Shown: positions 20,724 to 32,810, counted from the first letter of the stretch. The stretch: 64,000 nt of DNA from Chondrilla cf. caribensis (GCA_964020155.1 OZ026547.1:2038548-2102547), one strand, 5' to 3'. Made by a program: numbers and translations. The notes: a model not told the origin generated them from the letters alone.

Positions 20724-21594
20724 GCATTGGTTAGTGGGTGTGTACATGTGGGAGTTGTGTTGTCATGACAGTATGTCTGTTGTCATGGTATTATCATCAC
20801 ACCATCATCACATTATTAGTCAGGAGATGTTTACAGACTTCCATAATCAATTAGTCAAATTAGGTAGTTATGTCTTGCATATATTAGAAGGATATGTAGT
20901 TTAGTGATGTTTACAATAATATCACTTGTGATATGTCAGACTTCTTAATGTGTTTATGTCTCATCTAATGTTGTTATTGTATTTTGTATAGTTTCTGTTT
21001 GTGTGAGTGGAGTCTTGGACCATTCCAAATTCTGTCCCTCCTGTCTCCTAAGCAGTATAAAATTATATGTATGTATGTGAAGTAATGGTACATGTGTACA
21101 CTGTACATGTATAAGTTCTGTAATGTATGACATATTTCATGTACTGCAGTGGTGGTGTGTGTGGAAACTGGGTTTGTGTGAAGTGTATCATTGCTATGAC
21201 AATGTACTATGTACGTACATATGTGAAGTAAGTGTACATGTGTTCACTGTACATGTATGAGTACTGTAGTGTAATGTACTTCGTGTACTGTAGAGGTGGT
21301 GTGTGTGGAAACTGGGTTTGTGTAAAGGGTATTGTTGCTATGACAATGGTAAAATGAAAGAATGTTTGCTTTCCAGTTTTAATGACATTCATATCCTTCC
21401 ACCCACTCACGTGCAAACTCATGAAGGGTACACACACACCATTTATATAAAAATTACACTCTCAACAGTTGGTATACTAGTACGTATATGTTAATAGTAT
21501 AGTATGTTCTCATTGCTTATAATATTACTCCATCCACACTTAGTATCATTGAATGTTTTATTGTATTCTTCACACCGGGATTGTTGCTCTTGTG

Positions 21595-22614
21595 TTAGTC
21601 ACGAGGTCGTAGCTTTATTTCGGTGAACTTGGCATTCTGTTTTCCATGAGCTAGAGGATACCAATACATAGTCCCCCAATAACTTGTACCGGAACGATAG
21701 CGTCCATTAAGGTTGGATTGAATACAGCTGTTGTACCACCACCCACCTAGAACACTACTGTATTGTACGCAGTTTCTACTACTTGTGCCGGAACGATAAC
21801 GTCCATTGAGGTTGGAATATTGGCAAGACCTGTACCACAATGCTCCATAATTATTATCACTACCAGCAATAGTGGTGGCACAGTTACAGAACCCCACTTA
21901 TCATTGTCTCTATCTTTAGTAGTAAACTACATACCGTTATGATAGGTTAGCCTATCCTGGACAGTACTGGTCCAGTTGTGGTATCCTACATCTAATATGT
22001 AGTTAGTACTAGGACCATTGACGTTGAAGAAATCATAGTGAGCGTGTCTGTAGTTCCCAAAGAAATTAGCCAAATCGATTCTTAGTTCTGTTCTCGGTGC
22101 TGCTGAGGTCAAGCAGTGTATATGGTCCAGTCCAAGCCAGTATTCTCTCTTGAGGTTCCCAAATCCATCAACATAATCTGCCTGTCCTCTGTAGAAATCC
22201 TCAGATCCATCTCTTCTTCTCTGAAAGACAGTCCACCCTTCATTTTTCATATCGCAGAAAATGTTAAACGGGTTTCCACATCCAGGGTCAATAGTGTAGA
22301 CTCCATCTTGTCTACATCCTCTTTGATAGGCCTCTCTACATTCTTTAACAGGTGTTGATGGACCTGTGTAAGTACATCCAATACATATGTAGGATAGAGC
22401 AGTCACTATATGCGAGGTCCCACATGAATATGTGCAATTGTGTAGTGAGTAAGATCCTACATATTATGTACATCAGATGTGTAATATTCCAGACATTGAT
22501 TGTGAGATATATAATGTATGTAATTGAATGTATATTCTACTTACATTGCCCATATGCTGTAGTAGCTAGTAGAAGTATGGCAATAGTTGTTGATCCACAA
22601 CTAAAGTTGATCAT
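21595..22614 (-). pseudogene. F7: type C FReD pseudogene with internal duplication
   Basis: The signal exon (22545-22614, GTAAGT donor) and the first two thirds of exon 2 (21927-22363) match F3. At TYHNGM the next codon is TAG where F3 has CAG. A frame break follows after KDRDND, near 21900. The C-terminal part (21595-21897) then contains the pocket segment twice in tandem: DNNYGALWYRSCQYSNLNGR, then LGGWWYNSCIQSNLNGRYRS, each followed by SGTS. So the gene carries a nonsense codon, a frameshift and a duplicated block. The duplication joins two different pocket variants, suggesting unequal recombination or gene conversion between paralogs. Confidence 0.88.
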
Positions 22615-22703
22615 GTTCTTGTTCCTGAGCTGTAACGTTCTCTGTAGTCAGTGTTCTCTTTCTCCTTGATCTCTCTTGTTGTTTGTGTGTGTTGAGTGGT
22701 GTT

Positions 22704-22711
22704 CTTATATA
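22704..22711 (-). promoter_or_regulatory. TATA-like box of F7 (TATATAAG variant)
   Basis: Same position as the other copies but changed from TATAAAAG to TATATAAG. From 22740 to 23355 lies duplicated upstream flank without genes. Confidence 0.65.
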
Positions 22712-23355
22712 GGATTGGTTAGTGGGTGTGTACATGTGGGAGTTGTGTTGTCATGACCATATGGTGGTTACCTTGGTAACACACCTGATGTCTCACCATT
22801 CTTTTCAAAGGAATAACAAGTGGTGTGTGTTGTGTTTCCAGAAAGTGAATTTTATTGTATTCTTGTGTCTCCAGCGATTATTTGTAGGTTGAAGTTTCTA
22901 TAAACAATTTGATTGATCTTTGAACAACTGATAGATATTTTTCAATGAAGAAGTTGAAGGTATTCAATATAATGTAAAATCGGAAGTATCGTTATTCTTG
23001 TGGTGTAGTGACTCTGTGTCTGTCTGTCTAGTTCCATCAGAACTTGTAATGTTCATGAAACATGTTTACTTGTAATGTTGTTGATGTGTTGAGAAGATCT
23101 GTACATGTACTGGTTGGTATTTCTTAGCATTGTAGACTTGGGTATGTTTCCATTCCAAATTGTATCACTGATCTTCAAGTGAAATTACCTATTCTATTAT
23201 TGTGGTGTGTATTGTGGAACATACAGTATATAATTTGTATGTGGTGTGTGTGGAGACTGTGTTTATTTAAACCATGTTGTTGCTATGACAACACTGAGTA
23301 GTGTGTATGTAATGGTGCATGTGTACATTGTACATGTATGAGTACTGTAATGTAT

Positions 23356-23800
23356 GTACTTTATGTACTGTCAGGGGCGTCCGAACAGGGGCGTTTAGGG
23401 AGGCTTTGGCCGCCCCACTTTTTGAAGAAAGGCCTTTGTTTTCTTAGATGAACATTCACAAAATCAACTGATCAACTGGAGTATTCACCAAAAATTCTTA
23501 CAAACTGACATTCTAACGCTTTACTGCTTTACAAGGGATAGCATTTGTGTTCTGACCAGTAGTATCTTCTTTTGGCATTGATCTTGGTCGCCGATTTCAG
23601 GCGCCATTTTGTTTGCGTTTGCGAGCGTTTGTGAGTGCAGCACAATAGACCCCATTCATGGCCTCCCCGCTTTTCATATGCTTCTGACGCCATTGACTGT
23701 AGCAGTGGTGTTTGTGGAAGTATTTGTAATAGTTGTACTGTTACGATAGTTGAGTTTTTGAACTTAATTTTGAGTATTTCAATAGTTGAACCACGCTAAC
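23356..23800. other. Unassigned stretch, possible DNA-transposon relic
   Basis: GC rises locally and the motif caggggcgtccgaac near 23366 resembles transposon termini, but I could not find the opposite terminus. No ORF of note. Confidence 0.3.
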
Positions 23801-23881
23801 AATACCAGCTGTGATTGTGTGTGACCATTTAGAAGAGTACACAGGAGTGAATCTTTACTGTAATATTAACGCCTTCTTTAG

Positions 23882-23975
23882 AATTTAGCTGGAAGGCATT
23901 CCTTCAGAAGAACAGGAGATAGTGGAGAAAGTTAGCAAGCAACATCAAGGGTCCTTGAAAGGGGCAAAGAAATAG
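23882..23975 (+). pseudogene. Copy of the last exon of the gene upstream of USO1
   Basis: Parallel to 36110-36203. The frame that reads EGISSEEQEIVKKVSKQ there reads EGIPSEEQEIVEKVSKQ here, but a TAG replaces the tyrosine codon at its start. It is part of a duplicated segment (23800-24420) that also carries the USO1 promoter region and exon 1. Confidence 0.65.
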
Positions 23976-24277
23976 AGAATTTCATTTCATTGTCAATTTC
24001 TTTATTTTGTTGTTATCCCCTTGATCCCTTGCACCAGAAGAAAACCAGCTAGTCATTGTGAAGAAAGCTAGTGGCGGTCAAGTTGTAGAACTTAGCATTA
24101 TATTGTATCATGGATACTACAACCTCACATTCTGCAGTACAGTATTATGTTTCATGTATGCTTACATAAGTGTTCGTTCAGGTGGTTCTTATTCCCATAT
24201 TTCCCAGATGTTTTGGATTGGTAATTGGTCTTCGACCGCTAAGTGGAGCAGAAAAGGTTCTTCATTCTACTACCACA

Positions 24278-24346
24278 ATGGTTACTTTACTGCAAGGACT
24301 GATAGGTTCTGGAGGGCAGTCAGAGAAACCGACCAGGGTCGATAGA
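24278..24346 (+). pseudogene. USO1 exon 1 copy (degenerate)
   Basis: Starts ATG and reads MVTLLQGLIGSGGQSEKPTR, against MTSLLRGLIGSGGQAEEPTG in the main copy. The GTAAGG donor is lost: the sequence reads gatagaatat. The upstream sequence (gcagaaaaggttcttcattc) also parallels 36495-36533. It is a displaced, non-functional first exon. Confidence 0.8.
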
Positions 24347-24534
24347 ATATTTATTGATTTATCTGTACATTAAACTCGAGTAATTCCAATAGTAACAGAC
24401 ATTTTTGTACAAAATGAGTGATTTCCCTGTTCCATGAGTGTAATATGTGTTTTCCGCATGTAATTCATGTCAATTAATTCAAAATGTATCATTAATCTTA
24501 TAATGCAAACTACACATATACAGCTGTAGCAACA

Positions 24535-24600
24535 ATATTAATATTGAAGTATTATACCAAAGTGGTATATATATATTATATATATTATAATATATAGGGT
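24535..24600. repeat. AT-rich (TA) repeat
   Basis: Low-complexity tatata tract within the duplicated intron-like DNA. Confidence 0.8.
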
Positions 24601-24699
24601 GGCCATCTTTGAGACGCACCATACTACTGTACATACATGTCCATGTCATGTGCAGGGTAGTATATAAAAATATCTATAACCTGAATGGAAATATCTTTT

Positions 24700-24985
24700 G
24701 TTGGATGGACATTATTGAAGTATATATATTTAAGGATACAGTGATGGGGGTCAGCGTTTGTCTGTCCATCTCTGTGTCGTCTTCGTCTATCTGTATGTCA
24801 TTCTGTCCATTTGTCTGTCTGTTCATCAATCTGCTTGTCTGCCTGCTTATCCCTCTGTCTCTCTACCTGTCTTTCTGCTTGTCTGTCTATCTGTGTGCAT
24901 ATCTACTTGCATGTCTTTCTGTCTGCCTCTGTCTGTCCGTCAATTCTCATTCATTTACTTGTTTCCAGGTATTATAACAAGGTGC
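24700..24985 (+). pseudogene. Degenerate USO1 exons 8-9 with CTGT tract
   Basis: 24705-24755 resembles the end of exon 8 (gacattattgaag, then aggatacagtgatgggggtcag). A (CTGT)n tract follows at 24760-24950, as in intron 8 of the main gene. At 24964 a tttccagg precedes a mutated start of exon 9. Frames are broken, so this is an old relic. Confidence 0.65.
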
Positions 24986-25057
24986 TGCTTCATAACATTT
25001 GCACCCCACTTTGTAAGTATATAGACAGTTGTGGTTCTCTGTTCTCACCCCTTCCAG

Positions 25058-25198
25058 ATGCAGTATTTGAGATTAACGTGGACACCACATTGTTGATTCA
25101 GAGGAGAATTAGGTCAGGACATGCCCTACTACACTGTCGAGGAGATTGCCAACAACAAACCTTGGCCAGTTCTACCACCTGATTCATGCAAATACTAG
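25058..25198 (+). pseudogene. Unidentified C-terminal exon fragment
   Basis: After a CTTCCAG acceptor one frame reads AVFEINVDTTLLIQRRIR. A single frame slip then gives GQDMPYYTVEEIANNKPWPV followed by LPPDSCKY and a stop. It looks like the degraded last exon of a real gene, with a characteristic Tyr-Tyr and Lys-Pro-Trp-Pro pattern, but I cannot name the family. From 25200 to 25668 the sequence is AT-rich with nothing recognisable. Confidence 0.4.
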
Positions 25199-25668
25199 AT
25201 CCCCATTATGTATAATATATGTAATACATGCATGTGTATATATATGCTATACATATAATCAGGTACACTATAATATTGTCCCAAGGGACATGTAATATAG
25301 ACTATTGATTACCAGTGATTATTAACTCACATGTATACATCTGAGCATTCTGACACCATTCACCCTTTTTACTAGTGCATGAAATATACGTTATTGTATG
25401 ACATGTTGTGAATGTGATAGAATCATTAATTTTCCCATAATATTATAATGGCACTACGTCCTGATAGTTCGGCACAATAAGTTCACTTTTTTGAGTTTTT
25501 GTATTAAATTGCATTGATTTTCAATCATTGCAGCTTAGTACACACCTTATGCTATAATAATTACAGTGTAGCTGTTACAACTTATTCTATTATATTTTAC
25601 AATGTTATAATATATAGAATCAGCAATCTGTAGAATTCAGTAATTCCAGATTCATCTTCCATGAGTAA

Positions 25669-26949
25669 TTACTTAGAGCAGACAGCACAGGTAAGTGCTT
25701 TGCGTGTATTGTAGGGTGGACATGGTAGACCATTGCAGCTGGCTTGCATGAGATAGACCACTGAAGGATTGTTGTTAGCTGCACTTCCTGGAATGGGCAC
25801 TGTGTCCTTGTCAACACAGATGGTATCCTTACGATGACGACCAGCTATATTGGACTCAGTCATCATATAGCCGTAGTACTCCCTTGTGAATCCAGTTGGA
25901 CACGTGTACCTAGCTGGGATAGTGAAAACGGTGGACCTTGTTGCTATGTAGCAGACAGCACAGGGCATGTTGGTGTCAAGAAGATGTGTCAAAGGAAATG
26001 AAGATCCATATATTTCAAACTCCATCCCATATAGTTTTCCTACATATGTAGCAGACGTGTCCTGTGATAAGTACTGTGGTGTATCTGGAAGGCAATGTGT
26101 GTCACTAGTCCCTCCATGTTCAGTGTAGCGACTTCCACTAGCAAGCCCACTGTACAGGACCTGTCCTCCATTAGCACAGTCAGTCCGACCCCACCTTACA
26201 TAGATAGATCCATATGGGGATTCATTTCTCTCGCCTTTTGGACCAGGGGGACCGGGTGGCCCAGTTCCTCCAGGATGACCAGCTTTTCCAGGTGGCCCAG
26301 CTTCTCCAGGAGGACCGTTTTCTCCAGGAGGACCGGCTTCTCCAGGGAGACCGGTTTCTCCAGGGGGACAAGTTGTACAAGCTCCAGGAGGTCCTGGCTG
26401 TCCATCACGCCCATCACGTCCAGGATTCCCATCTACACCATTGCGTCCATCACATCCTCTTAGTACATTAACACAACTTTGTTGTTGTTGATCGGTTTCT
26501 CTTGTCTCCCTTAGAAAAACTGTACTGGTATCTGCATATAACAACATAGGGAGTGGAATGTACTGTATAATTATTGACTATGTCATGTAAAAACTTTGCA
26601 ATTGATTAATAAAAATCCCCTTGAACTATTCAATTTAACAAAATTATAATAATTATTGCAAATGATACTCATGAGCAGTTTAGAAACTATTTTGTGTTAA
26701 TAACTTTAATTCAGTAGATACTCAGTGCACATGTCTACCTAAAAATGAAAAATGGCAATGATCATATCTTTCCTAACCTCCAATGCTTTGTTTAGTAGAT
26801 CTCTTGTGTTCTATGGGAACATTCACATCTTTGTGTTTGTTGAGTGAGTCCTCCAACAGGTTCACTTCTTCACCTTCTTGATTGGCATTTGCTCCGGCAA
26901 GGACCAGAAGGAGGAGAAAGCCTGTGGCAACTTTCTTCTTGTCCACCAT
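25669..26949 (-). CDS. Short-chain collagen (spongin C4-like) secreted protein
   Basis: Exons 26778-26949 and 25669-26531 are joined at a GTTAGG donor and a TATGCAG acceptor, in phase. Exon 1 encodes MVDKKK and a hydrophobic signal ([12 protein letters not shown]), then an acidic stretch and a basic HKR site. Exon 2 encodes about 25 Gly-X-Y triplets ([19 protein letters not shown], a CTTCPP interruption, [19 protein letters not shown], ending PKGERN). A Cys-containing C-terminal domain of about 190 residues follows, with [61 protein letters not shown] and a final TCAVCSK. Short-chain collagens with this tail are known from sponges, where they belong to spongin or basement-membrane-like matrix. 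A second Met lies 8 codons upstream (26973) but weakens the signal peptide. Confidence 0.9.
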
Positions 26950-27030
26950 TATTCTGCTTGTTTTTAAACTCAATGATGCTAGTCTGCCTGGGAAAACTGA
27001 TACTAGCTATCCAACGTGCATGAGAGAGGT

Positions 27031-27038
27031 CTTTTATA
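27031..27038 (-). promoter_or_regulatory. TATA box of the collagen gene
   Basis: TATAAAAG on the minus strand about 82 nt upstream of the chosen ATG, which supports that start. Confidence 0.7.
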
Positions 27039-27229
27039 GGCTATTATATTTTGTATGCACAATTTGCTTGTGTAAGTATTCCTTTACTGAATTAGAAGCC
27101 TCATCCTGTGAGGCCTGTAAATCACTAGACCTTGATTTCATCCAATCACAGTTATAGTTGAATCATTATTATCATGATACTGTACTTAATGATGTACTGT
27201 ATTCACTATGACATTTAATATTGTTATTG

Positions 27230-27930
27230 CATACATGTAGTTTGTGCAATATGGTACTTTATATTATAAAAGCCACTCATTTTAATTGGAGGAGCAATGA
27301 TATGTTCTTGTTTGTTCCATTTATAGTATCATTAGATTGTGTATGTTATCCAATCTCCTTGTTAGGGACTCAGGTTAACGAGTCAAGAGGTGCTAATCAG
27401 CTTTCTACTGAGGCCATCCATCATTGATTGGGACCCAAAATTTGTTCTTGTCTGTTCCATTAGTATCATTGGATTGTGCATGTCATCCGATCTCCCTGTG
27501 TGAGTCCAGTCCTGAAACATTTCTAGTGCTGTACTCTGACCTGTTATGATCCTAAAGTTTCAATATGTGTATGTACATTACTGTATGTTCATTGTGCATG
27601 TATGAGTTACTGTAGTGTAATGTGTGTACTTTATGTACTGCATGTAGTGGTGTTGTGTGTCGCTCTACTCCAATGTGTCACCACCATGGCCTCCCCAGGG
27701 TGCACCCTGGGGAGGCCATGATGGTGACACAATGACACATATCAGCACAGCTAAGCTTGCATGTACACCCACTGAAGGTGATATATACCTCGTAGCAACC
27801 AGGGATGGGATGTTTGTACCTCAGTACCATGGCCTATACATTTGTAATACACCAATACATATCTGTACTATTATCATTATCGTAAAGGCTTACTCTATGA
27901 CAAAGAATTTGAAACAAAATAATTGGTGAA
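27230..27930. repeat. Dispersed repeat R1, copy e
   Basis: A long R1 copy. At 27681-27731 it contains a local palindrome around catggcctccccagggtgca, where the unit has folded back on itself. Confidence 0.75.
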
Positions 27931-27999
27931 ACATGTAGCAATCTTGAATAATTCGTGCAATATTAATTTGATGACAATTACTTAGTTTTTCTGATTTCC

Positions 28000-28211
28000 T
28001 TGGTGGAGACTCAGTTTAACATTGTACAAAAGCCAAGAGTTGTTAATTACTCTTCTACTGAGGCCATTTATTGTTGATTAGATGAACCATAATATGTTCT
28101 TGTCTGTTCCATTAGTATCATTGGATTGTGTCTGTCATCCGATCTCCTTGTGTGAGTCCAGTCCTGAATCATTACTAGTACTGTAATTTGATCTGTTATG
28201 ATCCTGAAGTT
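28000..28211. repeat. Dispersed repeat R1, copy f (partial)
   Basis: R1 sequence stops abruptly at gatcctgaagtttc and joins a FReD fragment at about 28212. This is another rearrangement junction. Confidence 0.75.
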
Positions 28212-28350
28212 TCTTCCTTCTCTGGAAGACGGTGTATTGGTTGTTGTAATAAACTTAGTATGGATTCTGGTTTGGACAGTGAGGGTCAATAGTGTAGACC
28301 CCATCTTGAGTACATCCTCTCTGATAGACCTCCTTATATGGGGTTTCCAG
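28212..28350 (-). pseudogene. F8: type A FReD N-terminal fragment
   Basis: Minus-strand remnant covering the linker and the start of the domain (QRGCTQDGVYTIDPHCPNQ, then NQYTVFQR). It has substitutions and a deletion in the IPRDCKEV part, and is cut off at SRE by R1 DNA. Intron-like sequence with a long CA tract follows, but the signal exon is missing. Confidence 0.85.
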
Positions 28351-28464
28351 GGTTACCTGTGTGTGTAATAGAATCCAAATTCCTATCACTGTTTGTACAG
28401 TACTTAGTGTAGTCATTGTGCCACACTATAGCTAAGACCCACTTATAGCTTCATGTATAAGATT

Positions 28465-28711
<247 letters not shown>

Positions 28712-28714
28712 TCA

Positions 28715-28799
28715 TGTGACCTGAGCTGTAATGTTTTCTGTAGTCAGTGTTCTCTTTCTCCTTGAACTCCCTTAGTTGTTGTTTCTGTGTGTTGAGTGG

Positions 28800-28800
<1 letters not shown>
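28715..28800 (-). pseudogene. FReD 5' leader/promoter remnant of F8
   Basis: Matches the transcribed leader of other FReD genes (tgtagtcagtgttctctttc and so on) but lacks the ATG exon, which the CA tract replaced. The promoter side is replaced by (AT)n. Confidence 0.75.

Positions 28801-28838
<38 letters not shown>
28801..28838. repeat. (AT)n microsatellite
   Basis: About 17 TA dinucleotides. Confidence 0.95.
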
Positions 28839-28839
<1 letters not shown>

Positions 28840-28840
<1 letters not shown>

Positions 28841-30610
28841 AGAGGCTCCAACAAGGAGATCAGATAAACAATTCTACGACCAAAAATTTGGAATAATAAT
28901 GTTTTGAACAGGAGACATAGCAATTTTGGATAATTCTTGAAACATTTCAGCGACAATGTAGGTAAGTTTGATTGTCCGATCTCCTTGTAAGTTGTTAGAG
29001 AGACTCAGTCTAACTTTGTACACAATGCAAGCCAAGAGTTGCTAATTAGCACAGCTAAACATGCATGTACACCCTCTGAAGGTGATGCATACCTCATAGC
29101 AACCAGGAATGGGATGTTTGTACCTCAATACCATGGCCTATACATAATACTATGTGTACATTGGTCCTACACATATGTATTATCATAGAGGCGCCAACAA
29201 GGAGTTCGAGATCGGATAAACAATTCTACGACCAAAATTTGAACCAATAATGTTTTGAATAGAACACATGGCAATTTTGGATAATTCTTCTAATATTTCA
29301 GCAACAATGTAGGTTTGTTAGATTATCCATTCTCCTAGAGAGACTCAGTCTAACTTTGTACACAAACCAAGAGCTGCTAATTAGCCTTCTACTGAGGCCA
29401 TCCATGGTTAATTGGAGGAGCCAATAATATCTATTCTGTTAGCGTCATTGGATTGTGTCTGTCATCTGATCTCGGTAGAGACTCAGTCTAACTTTGTACA
29501 CAAGCCAAGAGCTGCTAATTAGCCTTCTACTGAGGCCATTCATCGTTAATTGGAGGAGCCATAATATGTTCTTGTCTGTTCCATTAGTATCATTGGATTG
29601 TGTCTGTCATCCGATCTCCTTGTGTGAGTCCAGTCCTGAAACATTACTAGTACTATACTCTGACCTGTTATGATCCTGAAGTTTCAATATGTGTATGTAC
29701 ACTACTGTATGTTCATCATATGTGTATGAGGTACTGTACTGTGATGTGTGTACTTTATGTACTGCATACATTATTGTTATATGCTGTATTGTGTCACCAC
29801 CATGGCCTCCCCAGGGTCCAAGTGACACATATCATCACAGCTAAACATGCATGTACACCCTCTGAAGGTGATGCATTCCTCATAGCTACCAAGGATGGAA
29901 TGTTTGTACCTCAGTACCATGGCCTATACATAATTTTATGTGTACATTGGTCCTACACATACATATTATCATAGAGGCGCCAACAAGGAGATTGGATAAA
30001 CAATTCTACAACCAAAATTTGAAACAAAAATGTTTTGAATAGAACACATGGCAATTTTTGGATAATTCTTTTAACATTTCAGCAACAGTGTAGGTAAGTT
30101 ACATTATCCAATCTCCTTGTTAGAGTGACTCAGTCTAACTTTGTACACAAGCCAAGAGTTGTTAATTAGCCTTCTACTGAGGCCACTCATGGTTAATTGG
30201 AGGAGCCAATAATATGTTGTTGTCTGTTCCAGTAGTATAATTGGATTGTGTATGTCATCCGATCTCCTTGTGTGAATCCAGTCCTGAAACATTACTAGTA
30301 CTGTACTCTGACCTGTTATGATCCTGAAGGTTCAATATGTGTATTTACATTACTGTATGTTCATTGTATGTGTATGAGGTACTGTACTGTAATGTATGTA
30401 CCTTATGTACTGCATGTAGTGGGGGTGAGAGTTGTTATGCTGCATCGTGTCTCATTGTATTGATAGTATGTACCTCTGATAAGACGTACATATTAAATTT
30501 TGGTGTGCCCTTCAAGGTACTTAAACACATTGGACTGTATGGTACATATCAGTAGTGATCATATACTCTCAACAGTGTTGTTCCTGGCATCAACAGTTCA
30601 TGTTATGTAG
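28840..30610. repeat. Tandem array of R1 units (copies g)
   Basis: At least three successive R1 units, each starting near the gtctaactttgtacacaagcc / gccttctactgaggcc segment. Some are complete to catggcctatacat, and all are separated by a block with ggataaacaattctacgacc. No gene is seen. Confidence 0.75.
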
Positions 30611-30920
30611 GCATGTACTGGTGTGTACATAGGTACATTTGTGTGTGTACACACTTGTATGCCATATGTCAGTACTGCTCTCAGTCATGTTTCATCAGCC
30701 AGTAACAGGTTATGCAATGTATCCACATTCAAGTGCACATGTCATGCATTCATGTGTGTTGTGTGTTAAAAGGTGTTCACATGTGTACCTACAGTATGTA
30801 CGTACATACTTGCGTCCAATATAGTATTCATGTACTGTATGTTCATATGTATGATCTGTACAGGTTTGAATGTATGTGCTGTATATATGGACTGTTATGA
30901 ATTATAATGTACATCACTTG
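30470..30920. repeat. Repeat related to 35330-35620
   Basis: Shares cacattggactgtatggtac and cagcagttcatgttatgtagg-type blocks with the stretch after the R1 copy at 34-35 kb, then TGTACA-rich sequence. Non-coding as far as I can see. Confidence 0.55.
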
Positions 30921-30944
30921 TGATCTGTAAGTGAAATTTAATAT

Positions 30945-31155
30945 GTATTATAGCATCCGTTACCTTAGAAACATTACTATTATACAGCAATTTTATATTG
31001 TATAAAGCGCTAGCAACAGTATAAAGCGTTAGCAACGGATGCTATAATGGTTAAGACATGGACACTCGGGCATTTTGACATATAAAATACACTCGCCCTC
31101 GGGACTCGGTATTTTATGTCATAATGCCCTCGTGCCCATGTCTTAACCACTAAAT
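30945..31155. mobile_element. Paired inverted repeats (MITE-like)
   Basis: Two adjoining inverted-repeat units. agcatccgtta is paired with taacggatgct-type ends around 30951-31040. Then ggttaagacatgg is paired with ccatgtcttaacc at 31048-31151, with a cgccctcgggactcgg centre. Confidence 0.65.
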
Positions 31156-31329
31156 AATATATCTCAATTGCATAAAATATTTCTTATCTATGATTCAATT
31201 ATTTCAATTTATAAATTCAATTAATCCCAAATATAGGCAGAAAGCAGCTAGTGAACATTCATGCTGAACAATGAATTGATATCATTGAGAAAGATAATGT
31301 ATGAAACAGTATAATAATGAATGAGGATA

Positions 31330-31680
31330 TTGTGTTGTACATGAGATCTGTACATACTGTACAGTGTATACTGTGTTGTACATGAGATTTGTACATACTG
31401 TACAGTGTGTATCGTGTTGTATATAAGATCTGTACATACTGTACAGTGTATACTGTGTTGTACATGAGATTTGTACATACTGTACAGTGTGTATCGTGTT
31501 GTATATAAGATCTGTACATACTGTACAGTGTACACTGCATGTGTTGTATACATGAGATTTGTTCATAATGAACAGTGTATACTGCGTTGTACATGAAATC
31601 TGTACATATGGTACAGTACAGAGTATGGAATGTGTTATATGTACGTGATTTCTGTACATATTGTACAGTAAATAGTAATG
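31330..31680. repeat. TGTACA minisatellite, long array
   Basis: About nine 39-bp units, the longest array in the window, 3' of F9 and without an adjoining USO1 exon 10. Confidence 0.9.
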
Positions 31681-31876
31681 GTACTTTTTGAGGTTATATA
31701 CTTGATGTATAAACTTTTATGGTATCAATTTTGGGTAGTACCACTCAATGAACATCTCCATATATACTCCATTAAATCAGTTATTCAATAATACGTGAAT
31801 GTTTTAGTTAAAATTATGTTATTCTGTTATAGAGTATGTATTGTTCCCATGGTTACACGGTAGGACTGTGTTTTAA

Positions 31877-32735
31877 CTAGTCTCTGGGTCTAAGTTTCAT
31901 TTCAGCAAACTTCAATGAGCGATAACGATGAGTGAATGTGTACCAAGAGACTGACTCCCAGCCACTTGGTGCTGTGTCATGCTGGTAGATGCCGTTTAGT
32001 TGTGAATGCGTGCAGCTGTTGAACCACCATCCTCCCTTAGAGCCTTGTGCACAGTTACCAGCCCACAAGTCATTGTCTCTGTCATGTGTGGAGAATGCCA
32101 TGCCATTGAGGTTGCCTGTACCACTGCCATACTGTATACAGTCTCCGGCAGTTCCGCTGTAGCCAGCAACCTGTAGCTTGTACTTACTGGCAACATTCCC
32201 GACCATAAAGAAGTTGTAGTAGGCGTATTTCTTATCTCCTCGGAAATCAGCCATGTCGATTCGCATTTCAATCCTGGCAGTTCTTGTAGTGAGACAGTGG
32301 ATCTTCTCCAGACCCAGCCACTGCTCACCCCAGACTGAACCAAAGCCCGAAACATAGTCATCCCAACCTCTAGTGAAATTCACTGATCCATCCATTCTTC
32401 TCTGGAAGACGGTATATTGGTTGTTACAATAAACTTTGAATGGTTTCTGGTTTGGACAGTGAGGGTCAATAGTGTAGACTCCATCTTGAGTACATTTTCT
32501 CTGATAGACCTCCTTACAGTCACGAGGTATGGGGTCTCCAGGGTTACCTGTTTGATTGGACGAATAATCATATCAAATGTTTGTATCATGTCATTGAAAA
32601 AGCACTACACCTGTGTGTACATATTATGTATACTGGCTCTCACTATCCTTTACATATGTACTCACATTGTCCATATGCTGTAGTAGCTAGTAGAAGTATG
32701 GCAATAGTTGTTGATCCACAACTAAAGTTGATCAT
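31877..32735 (-). CDS. F9: type A fibrinogen-related secreted protein
   Basis: Exons 32666-32735 (intact leader) and 31877-32547. The linker reads CNPGDPIPRDCKEVYQRKC, where the usual QRGC has Lys for Gly. The domain is complete: NQYTVFQRRMDGSVNF, WLGLEKIHCLTT, DMADFRGDKKYAYYNFFMVG, loop IQYGSGTGN, FSTHDRDNDLWAGNC, AQGSKGGWWFNSCTHSQLNG, IYQHDTAPSGWESVSWYTF, THRYRSLKFAEMKLRPRD. The intron is short (118 nt). Next to it on the upstream side is F10. A secreted recognition lectin is inferred. Confidence 0.92.
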
Positions 32736-32810
32736 GTTCATATTCCGGAGTTGTAGCATTCTCTGTAGTCAGTGTTCTCATTCTCCTTAATCTCACTTGT
32801 TTCTGTGGTG

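Noticed and set aside
26095..26471. Plus-strand ORFs opposite the collagen repeat
   Set aside because: Antisense shadows of the Gly-X-Y region. The minus-strand frame has a signal peptide, splice sites and a recognisable C-terminal domain.
31248..31659. Tyr/Cys/Thr-rich ORFs over 100 codons (repeats of YSMYRSHVQHSTHCTVCTD)
   Set aside because: These are translations of the 39-bp TGTACA minisatellite. The same frames appear at every array, and array length varies freely.
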